55,262 nt of DNA, from positions 1 to 55,262 of the forward strand of contig NZ_QZCH01000028.1 of the NCBI RefSeq assembly GCF_003596335.1, written 5' to 3'. The translations under genes were made by a program, and so were the position numbers. Under the pieces are notes generated by a model. It was given only the letters and a program-made list of their open reading frames with translations. It ran no database searches and was not told the DNA's origin. The DNA comes from Motilimonas pumila. GTDB taxonomy: Bacteria; Pseudomonadota; Gammaproteobacteria; Enterobacterales; CBDFNC01. Every line of letters starts with the position of its first letter. Position 1 is the stretch's first letter. Shown one piece after another: positions 29,797 through 37,728 of the stretch.

Positions 29797-30017
29797 GAAC
29801 AATTAGCAAACATTTACATCAATTTACATTGGCTACCCAATCTGGATTGGAATGTAAGACGTAAATATTCGGTGCGAATTCTACTCCAGTTCACGTTACA
29901 ATAACAGTCAGACTCGGGGCTAAATTCTTATATGCCAAGAATTTTGTTAACTTAAACGCCAAAAGTTTGAGCAATTGTATAAAACCTACTCAAAATAGGG
30001 TTATTGAGAAAAATGAA

Positions 30018-30506
30018 ATGAAATTAGAACTAAAGCGTATTTTACAGATTTTATTTGTTTTAACGATTTTAGGTGCTGCATTTATCTACCGCACCTACCA
30101 AGGAGAGCCGGTATCTGATCAGCCAGAATCTAACTCTGAGCCAATGCCTGAGGTTGCTTTGTGCGACTTTGCCAAAGGATGCGTGATCCATGATGCCGCC
30201 GGCGATATTAGCGCTCAGTTACAAGCTGGCAATGAGGTGTTAGCAGAAACACCTTTTAACTTGACGTTAACTTTACCAGAAGGCGCGCAGTTGAAATCGG
30301 CTAACATCACTGGCCATGATATGTTTATGGGAAAAATTCCGGTTAAATTTAACAAGTTAGAAAACAACCAACAGTATCTCGCCGAAGCCATGGTTGGCGC
30401 TTGTGTTACTGAGCGAATGCGCTGGAATTTAGCCCTTGAAATTCAACCGGTGCAAGGCGAGCTGATCGCCAAACAATTTGTGTTTGAGATTGAGCGTCAT
30501 TACTAA
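30018..30506 (+). CDS. Membrane-anchored periplasmic protein of unknown function
   Basis: A 162-residue protein with an N-terminal anchor (ILQILFVLTILGAAFIY, about 8-25), a polar linker rich in Pro, Glu and Ser, and a periplasmic beta-rich domain with paired cysteines (ALCDFAKGC and GACVTERMRW). The ATG at 30018 is chosen because the membrane anchor begins just after it; an open frame back to 29967 adds a non-hydrophobic tail. Divergent from ccoN, so it may serve respiration or copper handling, but this is inference. Two strong hairpins follow, the first overlapping its last codons. Confidence 0.72.
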   Translation: MKLELKRILQILFVLTILGAAFIYRTYQGEPVSDQPESNSEPMPEVALCDFAKGCVIHDAAGDISAQLQAGNEVLAETPFNLTLTLPEGAQLKSANITGHDMFMGKIPVKFNKLENNQQYLAEAMVGACVTERMRWNLALEIQPVQGELIAKQFVFEIERHY

Positions 30507-30520
30507 TAATGACGCTCAAT
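30489..30520. repeat. 14-bp perfect inverted repeat overlapping a stop codon
   Basis: ATTGAGCGTCATTA and TAATGACGCTCAAT pair perfectly around CTAA. The left arm encodes the last residues of the unknown gene at 30018-30506 and its stop codon is in the loop. No T-run follows; an RNA-stability or terminator-assisting role is possible. Confidence 0.8.
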
Positions 30521-30529
30521 CAGTATTTG

Positions 30530-30574
30530 CTGACACAAAAAAGCCTGAGTTAAACTCAGGCTTTTTTGTGTCAG
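30530..30574. terminator. 21-bp perfect bidirectional terminator
   Basis: A 21-bp perfect stem (30530-30550 with 30554-30574) around a TAA loop. It contains AAAAAAGCCTGAGT and its complement, giving A and T tracts for both directions. It separates the convergent unknown gene and oleD. Confidence 0.93.
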
Positions 30575-30592
30575 TCTTAACATGCACAGCGA

Positions 30593-31588
30593 TCAGGACT
30601 GATTAAAAGACTGCTTTAACTGCGCCATACCTTGGGCAATGGTAATAGGCGCATGATAGCCAAAATCGCGCTTCGCCGCGCTAATGTCAAACCAGTGACT
30701 GGTTGATAATTGCTTCGCAACAAAGCGTGTCATGGCAGGCTCTTGCTGCAATGATGCAAAACGATAAACGGTCTCGAGCGCTGCGCCAATGCCATATGCC
30801 AAAGAGGCGGGCACACGTTTACTGACGGCGGGTAGCTGCGCCGCCGCTAAAATGTGGTTGAGCATTGCGGCCATGGTAATAGGCTCATCATTACTGATGA
30901 AGTAGGCTTTGCCCGCGCACTTGCCATCTTGGTGTAATTCTTGTGCTGCCAAAAAGTGGGCGAGCGCGGCGTTTTCCACGTACACAGTGTCTACTAGCTT
31001 ATCTTCTTTACCCACTAGCGCCAGCTTGCCTGCTTTTGCTTTGGCGATCACTCGGGGGATCAGGTGGGGGTCGCCCGGTCCCCAAATGAGGTGTGGTCGA
31101 ATGGCGCAGGTTTTAAGTTGTGGGCTATTTGCCGCTAAGACAGCGCGCTCGGCAATAATCTTGGTGCGGGTGTAAGCATTCAGGGGGTGGCTGCAATAAG
31201 GCGTTGATTCATCAACGCCATCTTCATCTTTGCCAGAAAATATTACACTTGGCGTACTGGTATAGACCAAATGCTTGATCCCTAAGCTTTGGCAAGCATC
31301 AATGATATTTTGATTACCGGTAACATTAGTGTCGATGTACTCTTGTTCATCGCCCCATACGCCGGCTTTGGAGGCTACGTGGAAAACCGTATCGCAATTC
31401 TCCATGGCTGTGGATATCGCGACTTTGTCGGCTAGGTTGCCAATAATCACGTTCACGCCTAAGCGAGATAACTCAGGGTGTGGACCACGCACTAGCGCGT
31501 TGACTGCTATATTGTGTTGGCGCAATAAACGCACCAGGCTCAATCCAAGGAAGCCCCTTGCTCCAGTGATCATGACTTGTTGCATCAT
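30593..31588 (-). CDS. oleD: 2-alkyl-3-oxoalkanoate reductase OleD
   Basis: A 331-residue extended short-chain dehydrogenase. The nucleotide-binding motif is GARGFLG (9-15), and the catalytic Thr/Ser-Tyr-Lys set is visible in YTSTPSV and YTRTK. OleD uses NADPH to reduce the 2-alkyl-3-keto acid made by OleA to the 2-alkyl-3-hydroxy acid. It is the last gene of oleA-B-C-D; its start overlaps the oleC stop in an ATGA. Generic sugar epimerases share this fold, but the operon context makes OleD the strong choice. Confidence 0.93.
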   Translation of the reverse strand: MMQQVMITGARGFLGLSLVRLLRQHNIAVNALVRGPHPELSRLGVNVIIGNLADKVAISTAMENCDTVFHVASKAGVWGDEQEYIDTNVTGNQNIIDACQSLGIKHLVYTSTPSVIFSGKDEDGVDESTPYCSHPLNAYTRTKIIAERAVLAANSPQLKTCAIRPHLIWGPGDPHLIPRVIAKAKAGKLALVGKEDKLVDTVYVENAALAHFLAAQELHQDGKCAGKAYFISNDEPITMAAMLNHILAAAQLPAVSKRVPASLAYGIGAALETVYRFASLQQEPAMTRFVAKQLSTSHWFDISAAKRDFGYHAPITIAQGMAQLKQSFNQS

Positions 31589-33249
31589 TGTTTCTCTAAT
31601 TCTTGTTGGGCCCAGACGCTGAGTTTCTCTCGAAAAATTTTGGCGTTATGCCTGACGTCTACCGGAAAAGCGCGGTGGAAAAAAAAGTGTTGTATTTGCT
31701 TGGTGTGCGCTTGCTGAGCCGCCAGTTGTTGTAATTCAGCAATGACCTGCGCTTTTTGTTGCGTATCGAGCGGAGTATTGGCTTCAATACAAAGGGCCGC
31801 TTGGGCTGTTTGGCCAACGCTGACTTCTACCAACGCAGTGCGACTCACCTTGGTGTGCTCATTAAAAATACGTTCGCAGCAAAGGGTAAATAGGTCGCCG
31901 CTTGGTAAGCTTACGCGGTGAGATTTTCGTCCGCACATCCACAATTTTCCGGCATCATCAAGATAGCCTAAATCACCCATGCGATGGTAGTGGCCACCTT
32001 GTATATCGTCGTCAATTTTTGAACTTAACGTTGCGTTATCACGATGGTAATACTGACGAGAGACCACAGCGCCTTTGACAATGATTTCACCAATTTGGCC
32101 TTCCTTTAACAGCTGGGCTTGGCTAAGCAGAGCGATAGGCTCATCCGTAATCGCAATGATGTCGATGGTGACATCGGCGATAGGATAACCGACACAAATA
32201 CCACCACCTTCTCGAGTGTGTTGCTGCGTATCACGGAGCAGCTCATGACTGCCTATTTTGCTGATTGGCAGTGACTCGGTCGCGCCGTACGAGGTCCAGA
32301 TTTCAACCTTGGGCATGAGCATAGATTGAAATAATTCAATGGATTCAGGCGTTGCGGGCGCGCCGGCAGAGATAACCCGTTTGATACTCTTGAGCTGCCA
32401 ATGTTGCGTGTTACCTGCTTGGCCTAAAATATTCAGTAACGCCGGGTTAGCAAATAAATTAGAACATTGGTAATGATCAATGGCGTGCTTGATATAATCA
32501 GGGTTCGCCGTGATGGGTTTACTGGCATCCATGTCTGGGATAATGGACGCCATGCCAAGCGCGGGCCCAAATAACGCAAACAATGGAAATGTTGCTAAAT
32601 CGCGCTCACCCGGGCGAATACCGTAATCGTCTCGCAAGGCGGCAATTTGTGCATTAAACATTTCATGACTGTAGACCACGCCTTTTGGTGTACCTGTGCT
32701 GCCACTGGTGAACAGGATCGCGGCCATGGCATTGGCTTCATGAGCGGGCGCCACAAAGCTGCCTTGATTGGGGTATGTTCGTTTAATGCCTGCAAAGGTG
32801 GTTAACCAGCTATGTTTGGCCACAGCTAAGTGACTTTTTATCGACGTTTTACCCCAGCCAAATAATACCCTGGCAATATGGGCTTTACTAATGCCAATAA
32901 AATGATCGGGCTTGGCTTCTTCAAAACATTGCTTGAGGTTATTAATGCCCATGCCTGGGTCGACAAAAATTGGCACCGCACCTAAGCGAAACAGGGCGAA
33001 GGTAAGGGCAAAAAAGTCGACGCTTGGGGTGACCATTAATACCACTTTATCCGTGGCCTTAATGCCAAACCCTTGCAATGCCCAGCAGGCATGATCACAC
33101 TCTTGATCGAGCTGACTAAAACTTAATTCGGTAAAGGAGGCTTGTCGGCTAAAACCGAGGTGATGTTGGATGGCAACTGCCAAAGCGCTCGGCTGCGCTT
33201 TGGCCATATGGGCGAGGTGATTGGCTATATTTTGCGGATCACGCATCAC
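31585..33249 (-). CDS. oleC: Beta-lactone synthetase OleC (AMP-dependent synthetase family)
   Basis: A 554-residue ANL-superfamily adenylate-forming enzyme. LFTSGSTGTPKGVVYSH is the ATP-binding P-loop, SYGATESLP the A5 motif, and YHRMGDLGYLDDAGKLWMCGR the A7-A8 hinge. OleC activates the 2-alkyl-3-hydroxy acid with ATP to close a beta-lactone, the step before olefin formation. Four-base ATGA overlaps with both oleB and oleD indicate a tightly coupled operon. A plain fatty acyl-CoA ligase is the alternative, less likely in this context. Confidence 0.93.
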   Translation of the reverse strand: MMRDPQNIANHLAHMAKAQPSALAVAIQHHLGFSRQASFTELSFSQLDQECDHACWALQGFGIKATDKVVLMVTPSVDFFALTFALFRLGAVPIFVDPGMGINNLKQCFEEAKPDHFIGISKAHIARVLFGWGKTSIKSHLAVAKHSWLTTFAGIKRTYPNQGSFVAPAHEANAMAAILFTSGSTGTPKGVVYSHEMFNAQIAALRDDYGIRPGERDLATFPLFALFGPALGMASIIPDMDASKPITANPDYIKHAIDHYQCSNLFANPALLNILGQAGNTQHWQLKSIKRVISAGAPATPESIELFQSMLMPKVEIWTSYGATESLPISKIGSHELLRDTQQHTREGGGICVGYPIADVTIDIIAITDEPIALLSQAQLLKEGQIGEIIVKGAVVSRQYYHRDNATLSSKIDDDIQGGHYHRMGDLGYLDDAGKLWMCGRKSHRVSLPSGDLFTLCCERIFNEHTKVSRTALVEVSVGQTAQAALCIEANTPLDTQQKAQVIAELQQLAAQQAHTKQIQHFFFHRAFPVDVRHNAKIFREKLSVWAQQELEKQ

Positions 33250-34130
33250 GGGTGTTGCCGAATAAACTTACAAATAAGGGGCACTAATTCTTCTTGCGCG
33301 TCTTCTAACACGTAATGGCCACAGTCTGGGTACTTATGGACCTGTGCTTGTGGAAAATGCGCTTGCCAACGGTGTAAGAAATGTTGATCAAATACAAAGT
33401 CCAACATGCCCCAACCAAGAAATACCGGGATGTTTTTAAACTGCTGTAAGCTTGACTCTATGCTAGAGACAATTGGGTAAGCCTTATCGCCCGGTTTTAA
33501 TGGAATGTCTTGTACAAATCGCACGGTGGCAATTCGGTTTTTCCAATTATTGTATGGCGCCACATAAGCCTGGCGAATTTCTGCGTCCATCGGTTTGCGT
33601 TTGACGCCAATATGAGACGCTAAGCTACTGAAGGCGTTGATGCCACGGATCATGCATTCGCCGACAAAAGTATTGCGGCCAAGCCACAAGCGTTTGGGTA
33701 AACGCTTGCTGTTAGGCAAATGGAACGCCGCAGTATTAAGGGCCACAATTTGCTTGATTTGCTGAGGGTGGCGCGCCGCGTACCCCATGCCTATCATGCC
33801 ACCCCAATCGTGCACCACTAAGGTGATGTTTTTGTTAATACCTAAGTGTTTAAGCAAGGCCGATAAATCGTCTATGCGTTGCTCTAAGGTGTAGTTGTAA
33901 TGCTTATCGCTGGGCTTATCTGACAAACCCATGCCGATATGATCTGGCACTATGGTTTGATGGTCGGCTTTTAATTGCGCTACCAAGTTGCGGTAGTAAA
34001 AGCTCCAGCTGGGGTTACCGTGCACCATGACGACAGGATCGCCTTCACCTTCATTAATATAATGATATTGATGGCCATTTATGGTCAGGTAATTCGGTTT
34101 ATAAGGAGAATACTCTGCTGCTGTTTTCAT
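33246..34130 (-). CDS. oleB: Beta-lactone decarboxylase OleB (alpha/beta hydrolase)
   Basis: A 294-residue alpha/beta hydrolase of the haloalkane-dehalogenase type. Oxyanion motif HGNPSW at 37-42; nucleophile Asp108 in VVHDWGG; the acid and His lie in the C-terminal part (DCGHYVLED). OleB removes CO2 from the beta-lactone to give a cis-olefin. The start at 34130 (MKTAAEYSPY) overlaps the oleA stop as TAATG; the longer frame to 34157 runs further into oleA and is less likely. Confidence 0.93.
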   Translation of the reverse strand: MKTAAEYSPYKPNYLTINGHQYHYINEGEGDPVVMVHGNPSWSFYYRNLVAQLKADHQTIVPDHIGMGLSDKPSDKHYNYTLEQRIDDLSALLKHLGINKNITLVVHDWGGMIGMGYAARHPQQIKQIVALNTAAFHLPNSKRLPKRLWLGRNTFVGECMIRGINAFSSLASHIGVKRKPMDAEIRQAYVAPYNNWKNRIATVRFVQDIPLKPGDKAYPIVSSIESSLQQFKNIPVFLGWGMLDFVFDQHFLHRWQAHFPQAQVHKYPDCGHYVLEDAQEELVPLICKFIRQHP

Positions 34131-35179
34131 TACCAAGTTAATCCCAACATCATGCAATTTAGACCGCTGCCAATACCTAAAAATCCGACTTTGTCACCCG
34201 GCTTTAGAAAGCCTTGTTCGTGCGCCATCGCGGCAGTTGCGGGTAGAGAAACCGTGCCCATATTACCCAGCTTTTGGTAGCTAGGGTATTCTTTTATGGC
34301 CGGAATCGATAACGCTTCAAGCACATTTTTGCGATTGGCGGAGCCAACCTGGTGACAAATCACTTTGTCCACTTGCTGTGCTTGCCATCCACTGGTTTGC
34401 AGCAGTTGGCCCCAAGTTTGTTGAGCCAATGCCACGCCATGTTTTAGCAAGGAAACCGCGTCAGTACGCATGGTTTCTTTAAAGGTGCCTTTGCTGATTT
34501 CTTCTAATCCCCAGTAACATAAATCATAATGCTCTGGTGCGGCTAATGTCGCGGCGCATTCGAGTTTGTGCGCACGTTGGTTGGCAAGGGGCAAGCTGCC
34601 GTCCGTGAGCAGCACGGCTACCGCGCCTGAGCCGCCGGTCAAAGTTGCCAAGCAAGATGCAAAATTTTGCATGCTAGGGTTCGTGGTCATCTTTTGGATC
34701 GTGGTGTCAACAATGTCTCTGGCTGACTCACACGACACCACTAAACCTGCTTTAATCTGACCCAATTGTATCCGGTTGGCAATATCTAACATACCTGACA
34801 AAACACCCAAGCAGGCGTTGCTAATGTCGTAGATACTGGCTTGTTGCTTAATGCCCAGCTCAGCCGCTATGCGACATGCGGTGGCTGGCTCATGCTGATC
34901 ACGACATACGCCAGTGTACACCACCGCGCCAATGTCTTTAGTATCCACCTGTGTTTCGGCGAGGGTTTTTTTAGCTGCGGCAATGGCCCCATCACTGACT
35001 AAGGTGTTGTTTGGCCACCAGCGACGCTCTTCAATGCCTGTTAATGCTGCCAATTGGCCACTTGGGATACGAAATTTTTCGTATAAGGGCGCTAGCCGCG
35101 CTTCTAAACTGGCACTGGTGACCGGTATAGGCGCTAATTCATAGGCGATACTATTAACGAAGACGTTGCTGTAATTCAT
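34130..35179 (-). CDS. oleA: Head-to-head acyl condensing enzyme OleA (thiolase family)
   Basis: A 349-residue FabH-like thiolase-fold enzyme. The catalytic Cys123 is in ISNACLGVLSG; the His and Asn of the triad are in VICHQVGSANRKN and near GNMGTVSLPA. OleA condenses two fatty acyl thioesters without decarboxylation to a 2-alkyl-3-keto acid, committing acyl chains to long-chain olefin. First gene of oleABCD. Divergent from a thioesterase gene and within 2 kb of the pfa locus, so polyunsaturated chains are likely substrates (inference). Confidence 0.95.
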   Translation of the reverse strand: MNYSNVFVNSIAYELAPIPVTSASLEARLAPLYEKFRIPSGQLAALTGIEERRWWPNNTLVSDGAIAAAKKTLAETQVDTKDIGAVVYTGVCRDQHEPATACRIAAELGIKQQASIYDISNACLGVLSGMLDIANRIQLGQIKAGLVVSCESARDIVDTTIQKMTTNPSMQNFASCLATLTGGSGAVAVLLTDGSLPLANQRAHKLECAATLAAPEHYDLCYWGLEEISKGTFKETMRTDAVSLLKHGVALAQQTWGQLLQTSGWQAQQVDKVICHQVGSANRKNVLEALSIPAIKEYPSYQKLGNMGTVSLPATAAMAHEQGFLKPGDKVGFLGIGSGLNCMMLGLTW

Positions 35180-35356
35180 TGACTGATTTTAGCCTTATAA
35201 GATCTAGGGTCGTAAAAAAATGGCTCATTGGAACAAGAAAAAATTTAAGATGCAATAACTACTCAATGAATTTTCTACCTGTTGCTTCATTCTTTGGCTG
35301 TTTGTTGATATTTTCACCATTTACCGACATCTATTGGACATATTACGCGGTAAAGA

Positions 35357-35384
35357 TTGATGTAATAAGGCCATGTAATATATA
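35357..35384 (+). promoter_or_regulatory. Predicted promoter of the hotdog thioesterase gene
   Basis: TTGATG (35357-35362), a 16-base spacer and TATATA (35379-35384), 21 bases before the start codon. It lies in the 226-base divergent region between oleA and the thioesterase gene, where no other feature was recognised. Confidence 0.45.
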
Positions 35385-35405
35385 ACAGCTTTTTCTTATT
35401 TCGCC

Positions 35406-35834
35406 ATGAGTATGCTTATGTCTGCGCAGACAAACTTGAGTCAAACATTTCACTTTCCCGTGCAAATCTATTATGAAGATACTGATTTCTCTGGGGTGGT
35501 GTATCACCCAAACTTCCTCAAGTACTTTGAACGGGCCAGGGAGCATGTGATAGGCGCGCAAAAGTTGCAACAACTGTGGCAAGAGCAGGGAATTGGCTTT
35601 GCCGTTTATCGGGCCGATATGGGTTGCTTTGAAGGGGTCGAGTTTGCCGATGTGGTAGATATACGCACTCAGTTTTATTTTGATGGCCCATACCGAAGCG
35701 TGTGGTTGCAAGAAGTTTGGCGCCCAGGTGCGAGCAAGGCGGCAGTGAAAGCTGAAATAGAAATGGTGTCGATGAACAAAGACAAACAGCTGTGCCCACT
35801 TCCAGCGGATGTATTGGCATTGTTAGGCCAATAA
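35406..35834 (+). CDS. YbgC/4HBT-type hotdog acyl thioesterase
   Basis: A 142-residue single hotdog-domain thioesterase. The active-site motif YYEDTDFSGVVYHPNFLKYF carries the catalytic Asp of the YbgC/4-hydroxybenzoyl-CoA thioesterase group. Three ATG codons in frame near the start (35406, 35412, 35418) leave the exact N terminus open. It lies alone between oleA (divergent) and pfaE (convergent). Hotdog thioesterases (orf6 type) accompany pfa genes in other marine bacteria and can release fatty acids from thioesters, so releasing or supplying polyunsaturated chains is plausible here. It is not next to tol-pal, where YbgC itself is found. Confidence 0.85.
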   Translation: MSMLMSAQTNLSQTFHFPVQIYYEDTDFSGVVYHPNFLKYFERAREHVIGAQKLQQLWQEQGIGFAVYRADMGCFEGVEFADVVDIRTQFYFDGPYRSVWLQEVWRPGASKAAVKAEIEMVSMNKDKQLCPLPADVLALLGQ

Positions 35835-35902
35835 GCGCGGCTAAAAACAGCAAGACAGCGCGCTAGCCATCCTAGTAAAAATGCAAGTTGACAGCTTTGA
35901 GT

Positions 35903-35929
35903 ATGGCTTTATGGGTAAGATAAAGCCAT
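35903..35929. repeat. 10-bp stem-loop between thioesterase and pfaE genes
   Basis: ATGGCTTTAT and ATAAAGCCAT pair perfectly around GGGTAAG. GCCATTT within it can instead pair with AAATGGC in the pfaE end, so two alternative stems compete. Probably a convergent terminator, though T-runs are weak. Confidence 0.5.
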
Positions 35930-35936
35930 TTCGGCA

Positions 35937-36749
35937 TTATAAAATGGCTTGTTCTATGGTCAAGGGCGTGGCCGTTTGTTGTGACAACGCCATGTGTAAT
36001 CCCGGTTCAACCGAAAACCATTGGCCGTAAACATCTTGGATGTTTTTGGTTGACGCCAATTGACGACCTAGCGAGTCTGGGTGAGATTGCTGGCTGACCG
36101 TGGTGCGATTGACACGAATTTGGCCATTACCATAGTCCGTGAGCAACTCTTGGTAATCTTGGTCAATTCGAATGTCTTCCAGTTTAATCCTAAGGCCTGT
36201 GCCTAATAGCTTGCCAGTGGCTTCTTTTAACGTCCATAAACGGTAAAAGTAGTGACGACGGTGCTGTTTTTCTAACGTTTGAATATCTGCTTCTTCACCC
36301 GGCCCAAAGTAGTTTTTAACTATGGTGAGGTAATTCAGGCTTAAGTCGTGCTTTTCCAAGTCCAAACCCAAAGGTTCGTTATGTAGCGCTACGGCCACAT
36401 AAGGATAGCTATACGAAATGCTGATGTGAGGCATTATTTTGTCGACAAAATTGTAGTGACTGCAGCTTAACGTTGGCTGTCCCGCGTCATTATGCTCGAT
36501 GATCCAATCGACGGGCTCAATGTGAGGGGCCAATTTAAACAAAGCTTGACGAATAAGAATACGCGCATAAATGCGAGAAAGGTTCTTTTCTTCGTTCTGG
36601 CTTTGACTTAACAGCTCTATTTCTTCTGGTGTAGACCAATGTTTACTTAAAGAAGTAAAAGAAAGTTCTGTCAGCATGTTGATATCAGTATAAATCACTG
36701 CGACATTTGATAGATCTAGATCATGTTTTTGCACGATAGTTACATACAC
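35937..36749 (-). CDS. pfaE: 4'-phosphopantetheinyl transferase PfaE
   Basis: An Sfp-type phosphopantetheinyl transferase of up to 270 residues. Magnesium-binding GLDLEKHD (Asp130, Glu132 counted from the first start) and WTLKEATGK (172-180) are intact. It moves phosphopantetheine from CoA onto the serines of the PfaA carrier domains, which are inactive without it. The start is uncertain: GTG 36749 has no well-spaced ribosome site, GTG codons also occur at 36734 and 36698, and the first ATG (36677) would remove the strand VAVIYTDI that matches the usual N-terminal strand. Divergent from pfaR, and encoded opposite the rest of the pfa genes. Confidence 0.92.
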   Translation of the reverse strand: MYVTIVQKHDLDLSNVAVIYTDINMLTELSFTSLSKHWSTPEEIELLSQSQNEEKNLSRIYARILIRQALFKLAPHIEPVDWIIEHNDAGQPTLSCSHYNFVDKIMPHISISYSYPYVAVALHNEPLGLDLEKHDLSLNYLTIVKNYFGPGEEADIQTLEKQHRRHYFYRLWTLKEATGKLLGTGLRIKLEDIRIDQDYQELLTDYGNGQIRVNRTTVSQQSHPDSLGRQLASTKNIQDVYGQWFSVEPGLHMALSQQTATPLTIEQAIL

Positions 36750-36839
36750 CTCTCGGAATTAGCTATATTAGGCACTGCTTGCTGTTCCGGCACGTTGTAT
36801 CGAAATAGAGACTCAGGTATCCTAGCCTCGATTTAATTC

Positions 36840-36868
36840 TTGCCTGTATTTTGGTGGCAATTTATCAG
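36840..36868 (+). promoter_or_regulatory. Possible promoter of pfaR-pfaABCD
   Basis: TTGCCT (36840-36845), a 17-base spacer, and TATCAG (36863-36868), about 75 bases before pfaR in the 193-base divergent pfaE/pfaR region. The -35 is fair and the -10 weak, as expected for an activator-dependent promoter. Confidence 0.35.
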
Positions 36869-36870
36869 AC

Positions 36871-36884
36871 TTTTACTAGTAAAA
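36871..36884. promoter_or_regulatory. 14-bp perfect palindrome in the pfaE/pfaR divergent region
   Basis: TTTTACTAGTAAAA is perfectly self-complementary and lies just after the possible pfaR promoter, near the likely transcription start. A dimeric regulator site is possible; the binding protein is unknown. Confidence 0.4.
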
Positions 36885-36942
36885 AAGAACTAAATGTATC
36901 AAAAACATCAATTCGTACCGCATCTTTGTGTGAGATCAATAC

Positions 36943-37686
36943 ATGACTCATAAACGCCATGCTAATGCTACCACGACTTTAGAGATGCGTGAATTTATTC
37001 AACAGTCTGATTTACCGGTTGCCAAGTTAGCTAAAATTCTCAACATCAGCGAGTCCACAGTGCGAAAGTGGAAAAAACGCGACAATGTTGAAGACGTTTC
37101 CACCAAGCCCGTAAGACTTAATACCACATTATGCCCTGAGCAAGAATATGTGGTGGTTCAATTAAAAATCATTTTACATTTCAGTTTAAACAAACTGTTA
37201 AGTGTGACCCGTACGCACATTCACCCACAAATGTCGCGTTCGGCACTGGCTCGTTGCCTCAAACGCCATGGTGTATCGCAACTTGATGCCCAGTCGCCAG
37301 AGCCATTAGCAACGGGTCGTTTCGATGAGTTACACATCGGCCAAGACGAACACGATTGTCAACACTTTTCAATCAACCAACATACCCTCGCGGATGCTTT
37401 ACAACTCAGCACAGATAATAAACAAGCTGTGGTGCAAGTGTTGGCCAAGCAAATTCCTCCGCAGCATTGCCAGGGCGAAAAGACGTTTATGTTTGTTGCC
37501 AGTGACCCAACGACAGACTGGGCATACGTTGACATTTATCGTGACAGCGCCAAAGCGGCGTCCACCCGTTACATGCGTTACGTATTAAATCACGCGCCTT
37601 TTCATATGCGACGCACCCTTGCCAATAACTATGACGTATTTCGTAAAAAATTTGGCTCGCAAACCGTTTTTGAGCTAACGCCCTAG
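36943..37686 (+). CDS. pfaR: PfaR-type regulator, related to IS481 transposases
   Basis: A 247-residue protein at the position of pfaR, the known activator of pfa genes in Photobacterium. Residues 10-105 are a helix-turn-helix region (AKLAKILNISESTVRKWKKR) followed by LNTTLCPEQEYVVVQLK and MSRSALARCLKRHGVS, which match the N-terminal region of IS481-family transposases. The C-terminal part (TFMFVASDPTTDWAYVDIY) looks like the start of the transposase catalytic domain, but the second acidic residue is replaced (Asn228 in LANNYD) and the rest is missing, so transposition is not expected. It lies 42 bases before pfaA and is probably co-transcribed. Confidence 0.82.
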   Translation: MTHKRHANATTTLEMREFIQQSDLPVAKLAKILNISESTVRKWKKRDNVEDVSTKPVRLNTTLCPEQEYVVVQLKIILHFSLNKLLSVTRTHIHPQMSRSALARCLKRHGVSQLDAQSPEPLATGRFDELHIGQDEHDCQHFSINQHTLADALQLSTDNKQAVVQVLAKQIPPQHCQGEKTFMFVASDPTTDWAYVDIYRDSAKAASTRYMRYVLNHAPFHMRRTLANNYDVFRKKFGSQTVFELTP

Positions 37687-37728
37687 TCAGTGGCTTTCGC
37701 TCCCGTATTTAAGCAAAAAGAGAACATC

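Noticed and set aside
29824..29846. ATTGG-CTAC-CCAAT palindrome upstream of ccoN as an FNR box
   Set aside because: The half-sites do not match TTGAT/ATCAA in register; the CRP match nearby is far better.
35343..35853. Overlapping minus-strand frames of 111 and 122 residues opposite the thioesterase gene
   Set aside because: The plus-strand frame carries clear hotdog motifs; the minus frames show none.
37690..37728. Longer start (GTG) for PfaA
   Set aside because: No ribosome-binding site, almost touching the pfaR stop; ATG 37729 has AAGAG at good spacing.
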